NCBI GenBank assembly: GCA_900318255.1
Contig: ONJX01000023.1
Location: 1 to 43,759, forward strand
Length of the DNA: 43,759 bases
Direction: 5' to 3'
Source of the DNA: an uncultured Prevotellaceae bacterium
GTDB taxonomy: Bacteria > Bacteroidota > Bacteroidia > Bacteroidales > Muribaculaceae
Shown here: positions 31,382-40,688 of the stretch, one piece after another
Layout: each line of letters starts with the position of its first letter
How positions within the stretch are numbered: the first letter of the stretch is position 1
Notes under the pieces: generated by a model
Databases searched by the model: none
Told to the model about the DNA's origin: nothing
The model's input: only the letters and a program-made list of their open reading frames with translations
Translations under genes and position numbers: made by a program

Positions 31382-33922
31382 TCACAGAATTTGGTCAAGC
31401 TCCATGGGGCTCATGAGCACCTTGCGTGGCTTGCCGCCACTGGCGGGTCCCACGATACCTGCCGCCTCGAGCTGATCCATGATGCGACCGGCGCGGTTGT
31501 AGCCAATGTTGTAGCTGCGCTGCAACGACGAGGTCGATGCCATATCCTTCTGTACCACCAAGCGAGCAATTTCCTCAAAGAGCGGGTCGCGGTCATTAGC
31601 TCCACTACCTGCCGACATGCCTCCAGCGTCATATCCACCGCCAGCATCGCCTTCATAGTCGGGCAAGATGTAAGGCTGCTCGTGGCTCACCTCGGTGTCG
31701 GCATCTTCCTGCTCCTTGATGTAGTAGCAGATGTTCACAATCTCGGGGGTGTCGATAAACGGGCACTGCAAGCGGGTAATTTCGCCGTTGGCCGAGAAGA
31801 GCATGTCGCCACGACCAATGAGTTGCTGAGCGCCAGGACGGTCGAGGATGATGCGGCTGTCAACCAGCTGCGACACGCGGAAGGCGATGCGGCCCGGGAA
31901 GTTGGCCTTGATAAGACCAGTAATCACATTTGACGAAGGGCGCTGTGTGGCGATAATCATGTGAATGCCCACGGCACGCGCCTTCTGGGCGATGCGCACG
32001 ATGGGGGTCTCCACCTCCTTGCCAGCGGTCATGATCAGGTCGCTGAACTCATCCACAATCACCACAATGTAGGGCATATACTGATAGAACTCTCCCCTCT
32101 CGTTCATCTTGTGACGCAGCTCCTTGCGCCAGCGGCGGTTGTAGTCCTCGAGCTTGCGCTCGCCCACCTCTTCAAGCACGAGGTAGCGGTTCTCCATCTC
32201 CTGCACCAGCGAGTTGAGGGTCTGCACCACCTTGGCGGTGTCGGTGATGATGGCCTTGTCCTCGCCTTCCACCTTTGCGAAGAAGTATTTCTCGAGCGAG
32301 GCATAGAGGCTGAACTCCACCTTCTTAGGGTCAACGAGGACAAACTTTAGATCGCTGGGGCCTTTCTTATAGAGTAGTGAGGCAATGATAGCGTTGAGAC
32401 CCACCGACTTACCTTGACCCGTAGCACCAGCCACCAGCAAGTGAGGCATCTTGGTGAGGTCGGCAACAAACACGTCGTTGCTCACCGTGCTACCCAGCAC
32501 CATGGGCAAGGCCGCCTTGCTCTCCTGGAAGGCGCGCGATGCTATGGCCTCGCGCATGGGCACCACCTGTGGGTCGTGGTTAGGCACCTCAATGCCTATG
32601 GTGCCACGACCTGGCATGGGAGCGATGATGCGAATGCCCAGTGCCGCCAGGCTCAGTGCTATGTCGTCTTCGAGGTTGCGAATCTTGCTGATGCGCACTC
32701 CCTCCTCGGGCACTATCTCAAATAGCGTCACCGTGGGTCCCACATGAGCAATAATGGTCTTGATGGCGATGCCATACTGTCCCAGGGTCTCGACGATGCG
32801 CCGCTTGTTGGCCTCTTGCTCGGCCACATCCACGTTGTCAACATTGGTCTTGAGGTCGGCAAGCAGGTCGAGGGTGGGGAAGCGATAGTGCATATATTCA
32901 CCCGTGGGGTCGTGGGGATTGGTGATACCCTTAGCACGCTCTATCTCGGCAGCTTTCTGGATTTTCATGTCGGGTTCTTTGTCGCCACCTCTTGCCTTGC
33001 GGGAGACACGACGCTCTTTCTTATCACTAGCGGGGTCTTCCTCAGTCTTGTCTTGAGTGCGGCGACTGCGCAGTGGCACCGCCTCGATGTGCTCATCGCC
33101 CTTGAAATCGGCGAGCTCGGCAGTCATCTCGCTATTATCGCCGTCGATTATATCCTTGCTGCGATGCGGCATGTGCAGCTTTCTAACTTTCTTGACAGTG
33201 GTTATCACATCCACAATGAGCTGATAGCATATCAACACCCACAGTATCAACAAAATGAGGTTTACCGCTATCATGCCAGGAACACCCACCAGGCCATAGA
33301 GCCACTGGTTGGCATAATGCCCCAGGTCACCACCAGGACGGAAAAAAGAGAACTCGGCAAAAAACGTGCACGCCGACACTACCATCGAGAAGGTGAGCAT
33401 GCTATACAACGACGTTAGGGTATAAGGGTAAAAATTAGCACGCCTGCGGCGCATTACCCTGAAGCCAATGACAAAGCACCACACCACAATGATAAATGCC
33501 GCATATCCCACTCCATTCTTGATAAAGAACTCGGCAGTGGCAGCACCTATCGACCCGCCCAAGTTCTTCACCGAGGTGGTTGCTTCGGCTGGGTCAACGG
33601 CCGATTTCATCTGCTGCTCTGTCATCTCCACTTTGGCATTGTTGATAACATTGCCATTATACACCTTTCCCTGGTCGGCACCTCCCGAGAACAGCACAAA
33701 CGACAAGAATGTAATCAACAAATACACTCCTAGAATCATCAATATCACACCGCCAGCAAGGCGAGTGCGGTCATGACTGAAGAAGTTCAGAAATCGCCGC
33801 CACGCAGGTAGATCCTCCACTTCTTGACGCTTGTTTTTCTCGTCTTGTTTCTTTCTTGAGCGCTCCTTTATCGCCGACGTATCGACGCCTTGCTCTTCAA
33901 ACATTTGACTCTCTTTACTCAT
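31382..33922 (-). CDS. ftsK: DNA translocase FtsK
   Basis: The product is 846 residues. An N-terminal membrane part has four helices (about 55-85, 130-155, 170-195 and 210-240), followed by a charged linker (about 255-340). The RecA-like motor follows, with Walker A GATGQGKS near residue 500 and Walker B YIVVIVDEFSDLIM. The C-terminal gamma winged helix reads STSSLQRSYNIGYNRAGRIMDQLEAAGIVG. FtsK sits at the division septum and pumps chromosome ends toward the dif site for XerC/D resolution. The linker is short compared with E. coli FtsK, as usual in this phylum. It is the first gene of the ftsK-lolA-trxB group. Confidence 0.97.
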   Translation of the reverse strand: MSKESQMFEEQGVDTSAIKERSRKKQDEKNKRQEVEDLPAWRRFLNFFSHDRTRLAGGVILMILGVYLLITFLSFVLFSGGADQGKVYNGNVINNAKVEMTEQQMKSAVDPAEATTSVKNLGGSIGAATAEFFIKNGVGYAAFIIVVWCFVIGFRVMRRRRANFYPYTLTSLYSMLTFSMVVSACTFFAEFSFFRPGGDLGHYANQWLYGLVGVPGMIAVNLILLILWVLICYQLIVDVITTVKKVRKLHMPHRSKDIIDGDNSEMTAELADFKGDEHIEAVPLRSRRTQDKTEEDPASDKKERRVSRKARGGDKEPDMKIQKAAEIERAKGITNPHDPTGEYMHYRFPTLDLLADLKTNVDNVDVAEQEANKRRIVETLGQYGIAIKTIIAHVGPTVTLFEIVPEEGVRISKIRNLEDDIALSLAALGIRIIAPMPGRGTIGIEVPNHDPQVVPMREAIASRAFQESKAALPMVLGSTVSNDVFVADLTKMPHLLVAGATGQGKSVGLNAIIASLLYKKGPSDLKFVLVDPKKVEFSLYASLEKYFFAKVEGEDKAIITDTAKVVQTLNSLVQEMENRYLVLEEVGERKLEDYNRRWRKELRHKMNERGEFYQYMPYIVVIVDEFSDLIMTAGKEVETPIVRIAQKARAVGIHMIIATQRPSSNVITGLIKANFPGRIAFRVSQLVDSRIILDRPGAQQLIGRGDMLFSANGEITRLQCPFIDTPEIVNICYYIKEQEDADTEVSHEQPYILPDYEGDAGGGYDAGGMSAGSGANDRDPLFEEIARLVVQKDMASTSSLQRSYNIGYNRAGRIMDQLEAAGIVGPASGGKPRKVLMSPMELDQIL

Positions 33923-33994
33923 TTTTTCATTTCATTCAGCCCTCGTCAGGGCTATTCTACTATTTATACTCGTTATTACTTATCTCAATAATTG

Positions 33995-35497
33995 TCAATC
34001 TTTCTTCCAAAAGCTGGGCGTGAGCAACGCTAAAACGGTAAACACCTCCAGACGACCTATCATCATCTCTATTGCCAGCAGCCACTTGCACACTCCTGGA
34101 ATCATAGCAAACTTGTCCTCGCCTCCCGTCATCTCGCCATAGCCAAAACCAATGTTGCTGATTGCCGACAACGAATTGAACAACGCATCAAAGGCTGGCA
34201 TGCCAAACAAGGTGAGAATCACTGCCATAAACACCATCACCGCCACATAAATCGAGAGGAACGCCAGCACCTTCTCCACAATGACATGAGGCACCGACTT
34301 GCCATCGAGCCGCACCGACGTGACGGCATTGCTATGCACCACCTTATACAGCTCATTCTTGATGTTCTTCAATAGCACCACAAAGCGGTCAATCTTGGCA
34401 CCACCGGCGGTAGAACCAGCCATACCGCCAAAGAACATGAGTATCATCAGCACAAAGAAGATGAAATTTCCCTCATGCTCATAGTCATAGGTGGCAAAAC
34501 CCGTTGACGTGATAGCCGATATCGTGTCAAACACCGACAGCACTATGGCAAAGTCTCGTTCCTCGACAAAACCCATGTAAATGATGCGTAAAAACACTAT
34601 CACCGACCCAGCAATGATCACAAAAAGATACCACTTCAAGGTGTCGCTGCGCTTGAACTCACTGAACTTGCCACGCACCACCACATTGTAGATGATGGTG
34701 AAATTGATGCCACACATCGCCATGAACAAGATAATCACTATATCGGTGTAATAATCGTGCCAAAAGTGGAGGCCATTGTTCTTGGTGGAGAAGCCACCAG
34801 TTGACACCGTGCTCATGGTGTGGCACAGGGCATCATACCAGTCCATGGGACCAACGGTGAGCAACACTGCCAGCACAATGGTAAACACCAGATATATGCC
34901 CCACAGGCTCTTGGCAGTCTGGCTCACACGAGGACGCATGCGCTCATGGGTGATGCCTGTCACCTCGCTGTTGAAGAGCGACACTCCGCCCTTGTAGTTG
35001 AGCATTGGTATCACCGCAAGAGTGAACAGGATAATTCCCATTCCACCTATCCACTGCATCATCGAGCGCCAGAAGAGCACACCGCGAGGCAATATCTCTA
35101 CATTAGTGATTACCGAGGCTCCTGTGGTGGTGAAACCCGACATTGCCTCAAAGAAGCCGTCGGTGACTCCACTCACTGTTCCCGAGAACAGGAACGGCAA
35201 CATGCCAAAGATTGAGAAGAAGATCCACACCGTGGCAGTGAGCAGCAGGCCTTCGCGCTTGCGCATGGTATTGCTCGTGGGATGGATGAAATAGTTCATC
35301 ACCAGCCCCGTGGCAAATGTCAATGCCACCGACACTCCAAACTCTGCCGCTATGAGCATTTCCTCATAGAGAATAGCCACCACCAGAGGCACTAACATAA
35401 ATAATGCCTCAATCATGAGCAGCCATCCCACCACCCTCAACACAATGGAAAAGTTGATGGTGTGACTGAACTTGCGTGGTGCTACCAATAAATACAT
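33995..35497 (-). CDS. trkH: TrkH-family potassium uptake channel subunit
   Basis: The product is 500 residues with about ten membrane helices in four pore repeats. The selectivity-filter lines are visible: SGFTTTGASVIT, TVSTGGFSTKN, AITSTGFATYD and ISNIGFGYGEM, each with the central Gly. TrkH is the inner-membrane K+ pore regulated by TrkA. The gene is third in dxs-trkA-trkH, 54 nt behind trkA, and the order is widespread in Bacteroidales. An ftsK promoter was not found in the 72-nt spacer to ftsK, which contains only a small AGCCCT/AGGGCT hairpin (33938-33953). Confidence 0.96.
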   Translation of the reverse strand: MYLLVAPRKFSHTINFSIVLRVVGWLLMIEALFMLVPLVVAILYEEMLIAAEFGVSVALTFATGLVMNYFIHPTSNTMRKREGLLLTATVWIFFSIFGMLPFLFSGTVSGVTDGFFEAMSGFTTTGASVITNVEILPRGVLFWRSMMQWIGGMGIILFTLAVIPMLNYKGGVSLFNSEVTGITHERMRPRVSQTAKSLWGIYLVFTIVLAVLLTVGPMDWYDALCHTMSTVSTGGFSTKNNGLHFWHDYYTDIVIILFMAMCGINFTIIYNVVVRGKFSEFKRSDTLKWYLFVIIAGSVIVFLRIIYMGFVEERDFAIVLSVFDTISAITSTGFATYDYEHEGNFIFFVLMILMFFGGMAGSTAGGAKIDRFVVLLKNIKNELYKVVHSNAVTSVRLDGKSVPHVIVEKVLAFLSIYVAVMVFMAVILTLFGMPAFDALFNSLSAISNIGFGYGEMTGGEDKFAMIPGVCKWLLAIEMMIGRLEVFTVLALLTPSFWKKD

Positions 35498-35551
35498 ATC
35501 TTCTATAGTTTAGAGTTTAAAGTTGGGGACACATTGCTACTCAATGGCTCA

Positions 35552-36883
35552 TCACCCAAACATCCGTTCTATCTTGTGTATCGCTCCCGAGAGGCAGAAG
35601 ATTACCACCTTGTCGCCTGCCATCAGGCGGGTGTCACCATTTACCAACTGCCCCACTCCACTGCGCACCATGCCAGCTATTGTCATGTCGCGACTTAGCT
35701 TCAAGTCTTTTACCAGGGCTTTGGTGACCTTGGCGCCTGCACCCACCTCTAGCTCAGCCACTTCGGCATCGGCCAGTGCCAGGCATTTGGCATTGTCGGT
35801 GTCATCGTCAATCATCATCTGGAAGATGGTGCTCGAGGCAATGAGTTTCTTGTTGATGATGGTGCCAATGTTGAAGTTCTCGGCCTCGTTGATGAACTGC
35901 AGGTTCTCGACCTGAGCTATCGTCTTCTTCATGCCAAGCTCCTTGGCCATGATGCAGCTCAAGATGTTGCTCTCACTGCTGTCGCCCATAGCGGCAAAGA
36001 CGTCATAGTCCTCAACACCCTCTTCCTCAAGCACATCGTTGTTGCCAGCCTCATAGTGCACAATATTGCAATCGGGCAACTCGTCGGCAAGCTGCTCACA
36101 GCGCGCTCGGTCGCTATACATGATTTTCACCTTGTACTTGCCCGAGATGAGCAGGGCCAGCTGCTTCACTATCTCGTTGCCACCATTGATGAGCACTCGC
36201 TCCACCTTGTGCTTGTCTTTGCCACACACCTCCATCACAGCATCCACATTATCAGGAGTGGTGGCAATGTAGAGGATGTCGTTGGCCATGAGGTCGTCAT
36301 CACCACCAGGGATGATTATCTCACGATTGCGCTTTATGGCGTTGACGTGCATGAAGCTCGAAATGTGGCCCAGGTCCTTGAGTTTATGCCCCACAATGCG
36401 TGAGTTCTCCCTAATCTTCACTCCTGCCACTATGAGCTGCCCGTCAAGCATCTCAAACCAGTTCCTCACCCATGTGTGCTCAATGGCAGTCATGATTTCC
36501 TGGGCAGCAAGATACTCGGGATAGATGAGAGCATCAATGCCAAACGAGGAGAAGAACTTCCTTGAAGCGGGTTTCATGAACTCATAGTTGTCGATGCGAG
36601 CCACCGCCTTGCGGCATCCCAGGCTCTTAGCCATGGAGCTGGCAATCACGTTGATGGTCTCTTGTGGAGTGACAGCAATGAAAATATCGGCAGCTCCCAC
36701 CTTGATGCTCTTGAGCACATCAAACGACACTGCGCTTCCCACCACAGTCATGAGGTTGTAGTTGTCGAGGTTGTAGAGTTTATTCACATCTTTATCAACC
36801 ACAATAATGTCTTGCTCCTCATTAGAGAGCATCTTTGCCAAGTGGGTGCCCACTTCGCCAGCTCCGGCAATCACGATTCTCAT
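35552..36883 (-). CDS. trkA: Trk system potassium-uptake regulator TrkA
   Basis: The product is 443 residues from the ATG at 36883 (MRIVIAGAGEVGTHLAKML), giving the E. coli-like size (458) with two RCK units. A longer in-frame start at 36946 would overlap dxs by 67 nt and is rejected. The first nucleotide-binding fold is GAGEVGTHLAKMLSNEEQDIIVVDKD. A second sits at about 215-345 (RVLINGGNEIVKQLALLISG, lacking the classical GxGxxG). Each is followed by a TrkA-C-like module. TrkA binds NAD(H)/ATP and gates TrkH. The dxs stop and trkA start overlap in ATGA (36880-36883), indicating translational coupling. Confidence 0.95.
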   Translation of the reverse strand: MRIVIAGAGEVGTHLAKMLSNEEQDIIVVDKDVNKLYNLDNYNLMTVVGSAVSFDVLKSIKVGAADIFIAVTPQETINVIASSMAKSLGCRKAVARIDNYEFMKPASRKFFSSFGIDALIYPEYLAAQEIMTAIEHTWVRNWFEMLDGQLIVAGVKIRENSRIVGHKLKDLGHISSFMHVNAIKRNREIIIPGGDDDLMANDILYIATTPDNVDAVMEVCGKDKHKVERVLINGGNEIVKQLALLISGKYKVKIMYSDRARCEQLADELPDCNIVHYEAGNNDVLEEEGVEDYDVFAAMGDSSESNILSCIMAKELGMKKTIAQVENLQFINEAENFNIGTIINKKLIASSTIFQMMIDDDTDNAKCLALADAEVAELEVGAGAKVTKALVKDLKLSRDMTIAGMVRSGVGQLVNGDTRLMAGDKVVIFCLSGAIHKIERMFG

Positions 36884-38805
36884 TGGTTGGTATCTTTTAG
36901 CAATAATTTCACTTCGTTCTCTATAGATGCTGCATCGAGACCGCACATCTCATGCAACTCTTTCACGGTGCCTTGGTCAACAAAGGTGTCGGCCACACCC
37001 AGCCGCACTAGGCGAGCATGAATGTTGTGGTCGGCAAGCCACTCGGCCATCGCACCACCCAGGCCTCCTGTGGTGGTTCCCTCCTCTACGGTGATAATCT
37101 TGTGGTAACGGGCGGTCACCTCCTGCAAGATTTCCTCGTCGAGGGGCTTGAGATATATCATGTCGTAGTGGCCCACGTCAATGCCCTGCTCATGGAGCGA
37201 GGCACAGGCCTCAACCACATTGGTGCCTATGGTGCCTATGCTCAGTATCGCCACGTCCTTGCCGTCGCGCAGCTTGCGACCCTTGCCTATGGGCAATGCC
37301 ACAGGTTCATTGTGCCAGTCAACGATCTTGCCGGCACCACGAGGGTAACGGATAGAGAAGGGGCCATCGCTGTAGGCGTGGGCGGTGAACATGAGGTTGC
37401 GCAGGCTATGCTCGTCCATGGGGGCGCTCACCACCATGCCAGGAATGGCTCGCATGAATGCCATGTCGAAGAGGCCATGATGCGTAACGCCATCCTCACC
37501 CACCAAGCCGGCGCGGTCGAGGCAGAATGTCACGGGCAACCGTGCTATCGACACGTCGTTGATGATGGAGTCGTAGGCGCGCTGCAAGAAGGCACTATAG
37601 ATTGCCACAAAAGGCTTCATGCCCTCTCGTGCCAAGCCGCCGGCAAAGGTCACGGCATGACCCTCACTGATGCCCACGTCGAAGGTGCGCGACGGATAGG
37701 CCGCCTGCATCATCGACACCGAGGTGCCCGATGGCATCGCGGCGGTGATGGCAACAATCTTGTCGTCATCCTTGGCCATCTCCACAAGTGTCTTGCCAAA
37801 CACGTCCTGGAACTTCAACGGCTTGCCACTCGACGTGCCCTTGATGCGCTCGCCGGTGTCCTCGTCAAACTTGCCTGGAGCGTGCCACGTGGTGGGATCT
37901 TTCTCGGCGGGCTCATAGCCCTTGCCCTTGACAGTGCGCACATGCACGAGCTTGGGGCCAGTCATGTCCTTAATGTCGCTAAAGGTCTTCACCAAGCGCT
38001 TCACGTCATGGCCATCGAAAGGCCCAAAGTAGCGTATGTTCAATCCCTCAAAAATGTTTTGACGACCGGTGAGCATCGACTTCATGGCGTTGTTGAAACG
38101 CATCACCACTCCCTTGCCACTGTCGCCAATGATGTGATGGCGGCGCATGAACTGATAGGTCTTGTAGCGCATGTTGTTATAGCGCTTCGATGCCGTGAGG
38201 CGCGTCATATACTCACCTAGGGCACCCACCGGGCGGTCTATCGACATGTCGTTGTCGTTGAGCACGATGAGCAGGTTGTTCTTATGGTTAGAGGCATTGT
38301 TGATGCCCTCAAATGCCAAGCCGCCACTAATCGAGGCGTCGCCAATGACGGCCACCACATGGCGCTCGGGGTTGTTGAGCAGCTCACTAGCTATTGACAT
38401 GCCCAGTGCCGCCGAGATGGAGTTGCTAGCATGACCAGCCTGGAAGGTGTCATACTCGCTCTCGTCAGGATTAGGGAAGCCGCTCAAGCCGTCCTTCTTG
38501 CGGTTAGTGGAGAACTTGTCGCGCCTGCCGGTCAATATCTTGTGGGCATAGGCCTGATGACCCACATCCCACACCAGACGGTCGTCGGGGGTGTTGAACA
38601 CATAGTGCAACGCCACAGCAATCTCCACAGCTCCCATGCTCGAAGCAAAGTGACCAGGGTTCTCGCTCAACTCATGCACGATGAAACGGCGCAGCTCGGC
38701 ACACACGGCGGGCAGCTGCTCCACGTCGAGCTTCTTGAGGTCGGCAGGACTGTCAATCTTTGCCAGCAACGGGAAATGCTCCTGTATATATTCTTTTGAT
38801 GACAT
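36880..38805 (-). CDS. dxs: 1-deoxy-D-xylulose-5-phosphate synthase
   Basis: The product is 641 residues, a normal DXS size. The N-terminal TPP domain has HFASSMGAVEIAVALHYVF and DVGHQAYAHKILTGRRD. The metal/TPP motif is GDASISGGLAFEGINNASNHKNNLLIVLNDNDMS, in the GDAS form common in this phylum. The pyrimidine-binding domain contains VGISEGHAVTFAGGLAREGMKP and FCLDRAGLVGEDGVTHHGLFDMAF. DXS condenses pyruvate and glyceraldehyde-3-phosphate, the first step of the non-mevalonate pathway also served by IspF (7662-8138). It follows a 58-residue membrane-protein gene by 5 nt and overlaps trkA by 4 nt. Confidence 0.98.
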   Translation of the reverse strand: MSSKEYIQEHFPLLAKIDSPADLKKLDVEQLPAVCAELRRFIVHELSENPGHFASSMGAVEIAVALHYVFNTPDDRLVWDVGHQAYAHKILTGRRDKFSTNRKKDGLSGFPNPDESEYDTFQAGHASNSISAALGMSIASELLNNPERHVVAVIGDASISGGLAFEGINNASNHKNNLLIVLNDNDMSIDRPVGALGEYMTRLTASKRYNNMRYKTYQFMRRHHIIGDSGKGVVMRFNNAMKSMLTGRQNIFEGLNIRYFGPFDGHDVKRLVKTFSDIKDMTGPKLVHVRTVKGKGYEPAEKDPTTWHAPGKFDEDTGERIKGTSSGKPLKFQDVFGKTLVEMAKDDDKIVAITAAMPSGTSVSMMQAAYPSRTFDVGISEGHAVTFAGGLAREGMKPFVAIYSAFLQRAYDSIINDVSIARLPVTFCLDRAGLVGEDGVTHHGLFDMAFMRAIPGMVVSAPMDEHSLRNLMFTAHAYSDGPFSIRYPRGAGKIVDWHNEPVALPIGKGRKLRDGKDVAILSIGTIGTNVVEACASLHEQGIDVGHYDMIYLKPLDEEILQEVTARYHKIITVEEGTTTGGLGGAMAEWLADHNIHARLVRLGVADTFVDQGTVKELHEMCGLDAASIENEVKLLLKDTNQ

Positions 38806-38810
38806 TTAAC

Positions 38811-38987
38811 TCATTTCTTATTCTTCACATACTTCTTGTAGAGCGGCACAAACACGATGATGCCACTTGCCACAATGGCAAATATCACCATGAAATCGAT
38901 GCGAGCTGAGCGTGTTAAGACTATGTAAACCAAGAAGATCCACAGTCCCAAGATGCAAGCAAAACGTATCCAATTTCCTGTCGTCAT
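38811..38987 (-). CDS. Small two-helix membrane protein upstream of dxs
   Basis: This is a 58-residue frame from the ATG at 38987 (MTTGNWIRFACILGLWIFLV) to TGA at 38811-38813. Two hydrophobic segments are seen, at about 7-24 and 32-50, separated by TRSARID. The C-terminus is basic (YKKYVKNKK), giving an inside-positive hairpin topology. The stop is 5 nt from the dxs ATG, so it is the leading gene of the dxs-trkA-trkH unit. The family is not recognised. The hydrophobic pattern, a coherent stop and tight spacing make it a credible gene. Confidence 0.75.
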   Translation of the reverse strand: MTTGNWIRFACILGLWIFLVYIVLTRSARIDFMVIFAIVASGIIVFVPLYKKYVKNKK

Positions 38988-39032
38988 CTACAAAAAATAT
39001 AGCCTAAAAACAAAAAACTTCACTTTAACTTG

Positions 39033-39040
39033 CAAAGATA
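39033..39040 (-). promoter_or_regulatory. -7 box TATCTTTG for the small protein-dxs-trkA-trkH unit
   Basis: TATCTTTG on the minus strand lies about 45 nt before the ATG at 38987. No -33 element is seen at the usual spacing. Confidence 0.5.
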
Positions 39041-39193
39041 CGAAAACAATTTCAATAACTCCTGTTATTGACCAAAGTTTTTAATGATATTTTTTATTTC
39101 CCTGCTTTTCCTGCTTTAAACAGCGTGAAGACATGCAATCGAGCATCAATCCCGATTGGGTCACTGAACATAGTTTCAACAACTAAGGAAATG

Positions 39194-40564
39194 CTACTTG
39201 CCGATGCAGAAATGACTGAAGATTTCTCCTAAAATATCGTCGCTGCTAATCTCGCCAGTAATCTCGCCCAGGTAGTGCATGCACTCTCTAATGTCCTGGC
39301 TCACGAGGTCGCCGCTCAGACCCATGGCAAGGCCTTGCAGGGTGCGGTCGAGGGCTTCGCCAGCTCGCACAAGGGCGTGATAATGGCGTGAGTTGGTGAC
39401 GATGACGGCGTTCTCGTCAGTAACTTGCGGAAGGGTGGCAGTGGCAACTATCTCTTGCTTAAGGTGCTCTATGCCTGTGCCTTCTCGCGCCGAAATCTGC
39501 ACTACGCCAACATCTAGTCCTTTCAGTTTTTTAACAATGGGCAGCGGGGCGCTGGCATCAATCTTGTTGACCACGGCAATCACTGCCTTGTCGCGGCAGT
39601 GGGGCTTGATTTGTGCATAAAACTCATCTATCTCGGCGATGGGAGCGGTGGCATCAATCACCCACAGCACTATGCGCGCCTCGTCCATCTTTTTGAACGA
39701 GCGCTCTATGCCCATACTCTCAATCACGTCGTTCGACTGGCGGATGCCTGCCGTGTCGATAAACCGCAGCAGCGTGCCACCCATCACTACGGTATCTTCA
39801 ATCACATCGCGGGTGGTGCCCTGGATGTCGCTCACGAGGGCACGGTCGTCACCCAGTAGGGTGTTGAGCAAGGTGGATTTACCGGCATTGGTGGCTCCCA
39901 CGATGGCTACCGGCAACCCGTTCTTGATGGCGTTGCCAGCCTGGTAGGACTGTGCCAGCGAGTCGATAACGGCTTTCACGTCTGTGGCGAGTGTGGTAAG
40001 GCGCTCACGGTCGGCAAAGGTGACGTCTTCCTCACTGAAGTCAAGCTCAAGCTCGATGAGCGACACAAACTGCAGCAGCTGCGAGCGCAGCGCAGTGAGC
40101 TGGCGGCTGAAGGCGCCGCGCATCTGGTTCATCGCCACATGGTGCGAAGCCCGCGACTGCGAGGCTATCACGTCGGCAATGGCCTCGGCCTGCGAGAGGT
40201 CCATCTTGCCGTTAGCAAAGGCGCGCTGGGTGAACTCGCCACCCGTTGCGGCACGGCAACCGGCATCGATGAGCGTCGCCACCACCTGCTGCTGTATCCA
40301 CATCGAGCCGTGGCACGAAATCTCTACCACATCCTCGCCAGTGAAGGAGTGCGGGGCACGGAAAATGGTGACTACTGCCTCGTCGAGAATCTCGCCTTGC
40401 GAGTCGAGGAGGTGCCCTAGGTGCGCCGAGTGGCTCGCCATGCCGGCGATGGGCTTTCCTTGCCAGCGCCGTTGCACTATGTCGAGGGCGTCATCGCCGC
40501 TCACCCTTATCACCGCTATGCCTCCCATGCCGTGGGGTGTAGATACTGCGCAGATTGTGTCCAT
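39194..40564 (-). CDS. mnmE: tRNA uridine-5-carboxymethylaminomethyl(34) synthesis GTPase
   Basis: The product is 456 residues, the normal MnmE size. The N-terminal folate-binding domain (about 1-118) begins MDTICAVSTPHGMGGIAVIRVSG. The helical domain follows, with an inserted G domain at about 215-380: G1 GATNAGKSTLLN near 222-233, G2 loop GTTRDVIED, G3 DTAGIR and G4 NKID. The C-terminal catalytic motif CIGK is present. With MnmG (not in this window) it builds the C5 substituent on U34 of tRNAs also thiolated by MnmA. Its start codon is at 40564, just before a heptamer tract and REP copy 5. Confidence 0.97.
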   Translation of the reverse strand: MDTICAVSTPHGMGGIAVIRVSGDDALDIVQRRWQGKPIAGMASHSAHLGHLLDSQGEILDEAVVTIFRAPHSFTGEDVVEISCHGSMWIQQQVVATLIDAGCRAATGGEFTQRAFANGKMDLSQAEAIADVIASQSRASHHVAMNQMRGAFSRQLTALRSQLLQFVSLIELELDFSEEDVTFADRERLTTLATDVKAVIDSLAQSYQAGNAIKNGLPVAIVGATNAGKSTLLNTLLGDDRALVSDIQGTTRDVIEDTVVMGGTLLRFIDTAGIRQSNDVIESMGIERSFKKMDEARIVLWVIDATAPIAEIDEFYAQIKPHCRDKAVIAVVNKIDASAPLPIVKKLKGLDVGVVQISAREGTGIEHLKQEIVATATLPQVTDENAVIVTNSRHYHALVRAGEALDRTLQGLAMGLSGDLVSQDIRECMHYLGEITGEISSDDILGEIFSHFCIGK

Positions 40565-40574
40565 TTATTTATTG

Positions 40575-40609
40575 ATAAGTGTTAAGTGTAAAATGTTAAG
40601 TGTTAAGTA
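40575..40609. repeat. 7-bp-period tract (TTAAGTG), 5 units
   Basis: The units are ATAAGTG, TTAAGTG, TAAAATG, TTAAGTG, TTAAGTA. The tract lies in the mnmE leader, and its last bases merge into REP copy 5. Confidence 0.85.
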
Positions 40610-40631
40610 GGGACAAGGCGTGCCTTGTCCG
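40607..40631 (+). repeat. REP-like palindrome, copy 5
   Basis: GTAG is followed by GGACAAGGC (40611-40619), GT, GCCTTGTCC (40622-40630), identical in the palindrome to copy 1. It is joined on the left to a heptamer tract and on the right to a CTAG-rich tract and CATTGTG heptamers (40634-40688). Confidence 0.88.
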
Positions 40632-40633
40632 CT

Positions 40634-40688
40634 AGATTTCCTAGACATTCTAGATTTCCTAGAAATGCATTGTGCATTATGCATTAAT
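40634..40688. repeat. CTAG-rich tract plus CATTGTG/CATTATG heptamers
   Basis: CTAGATTTCCTAGA-type words occur three to four times, followed by CATTGTG, CATTATG, CATTAAT. Read in reverse this has the same order of repeat classes as 5513-5628. It ends at the nuclease stop codon. Confidence 0.8.

Noticed and set aside
33938..33953. AGCCCT/AGGGCT hairpin in the ftsK-trkH spacer as a terminator
   Set aside because: The stem is only 6 bp and no T-run follows on the relevant strand.
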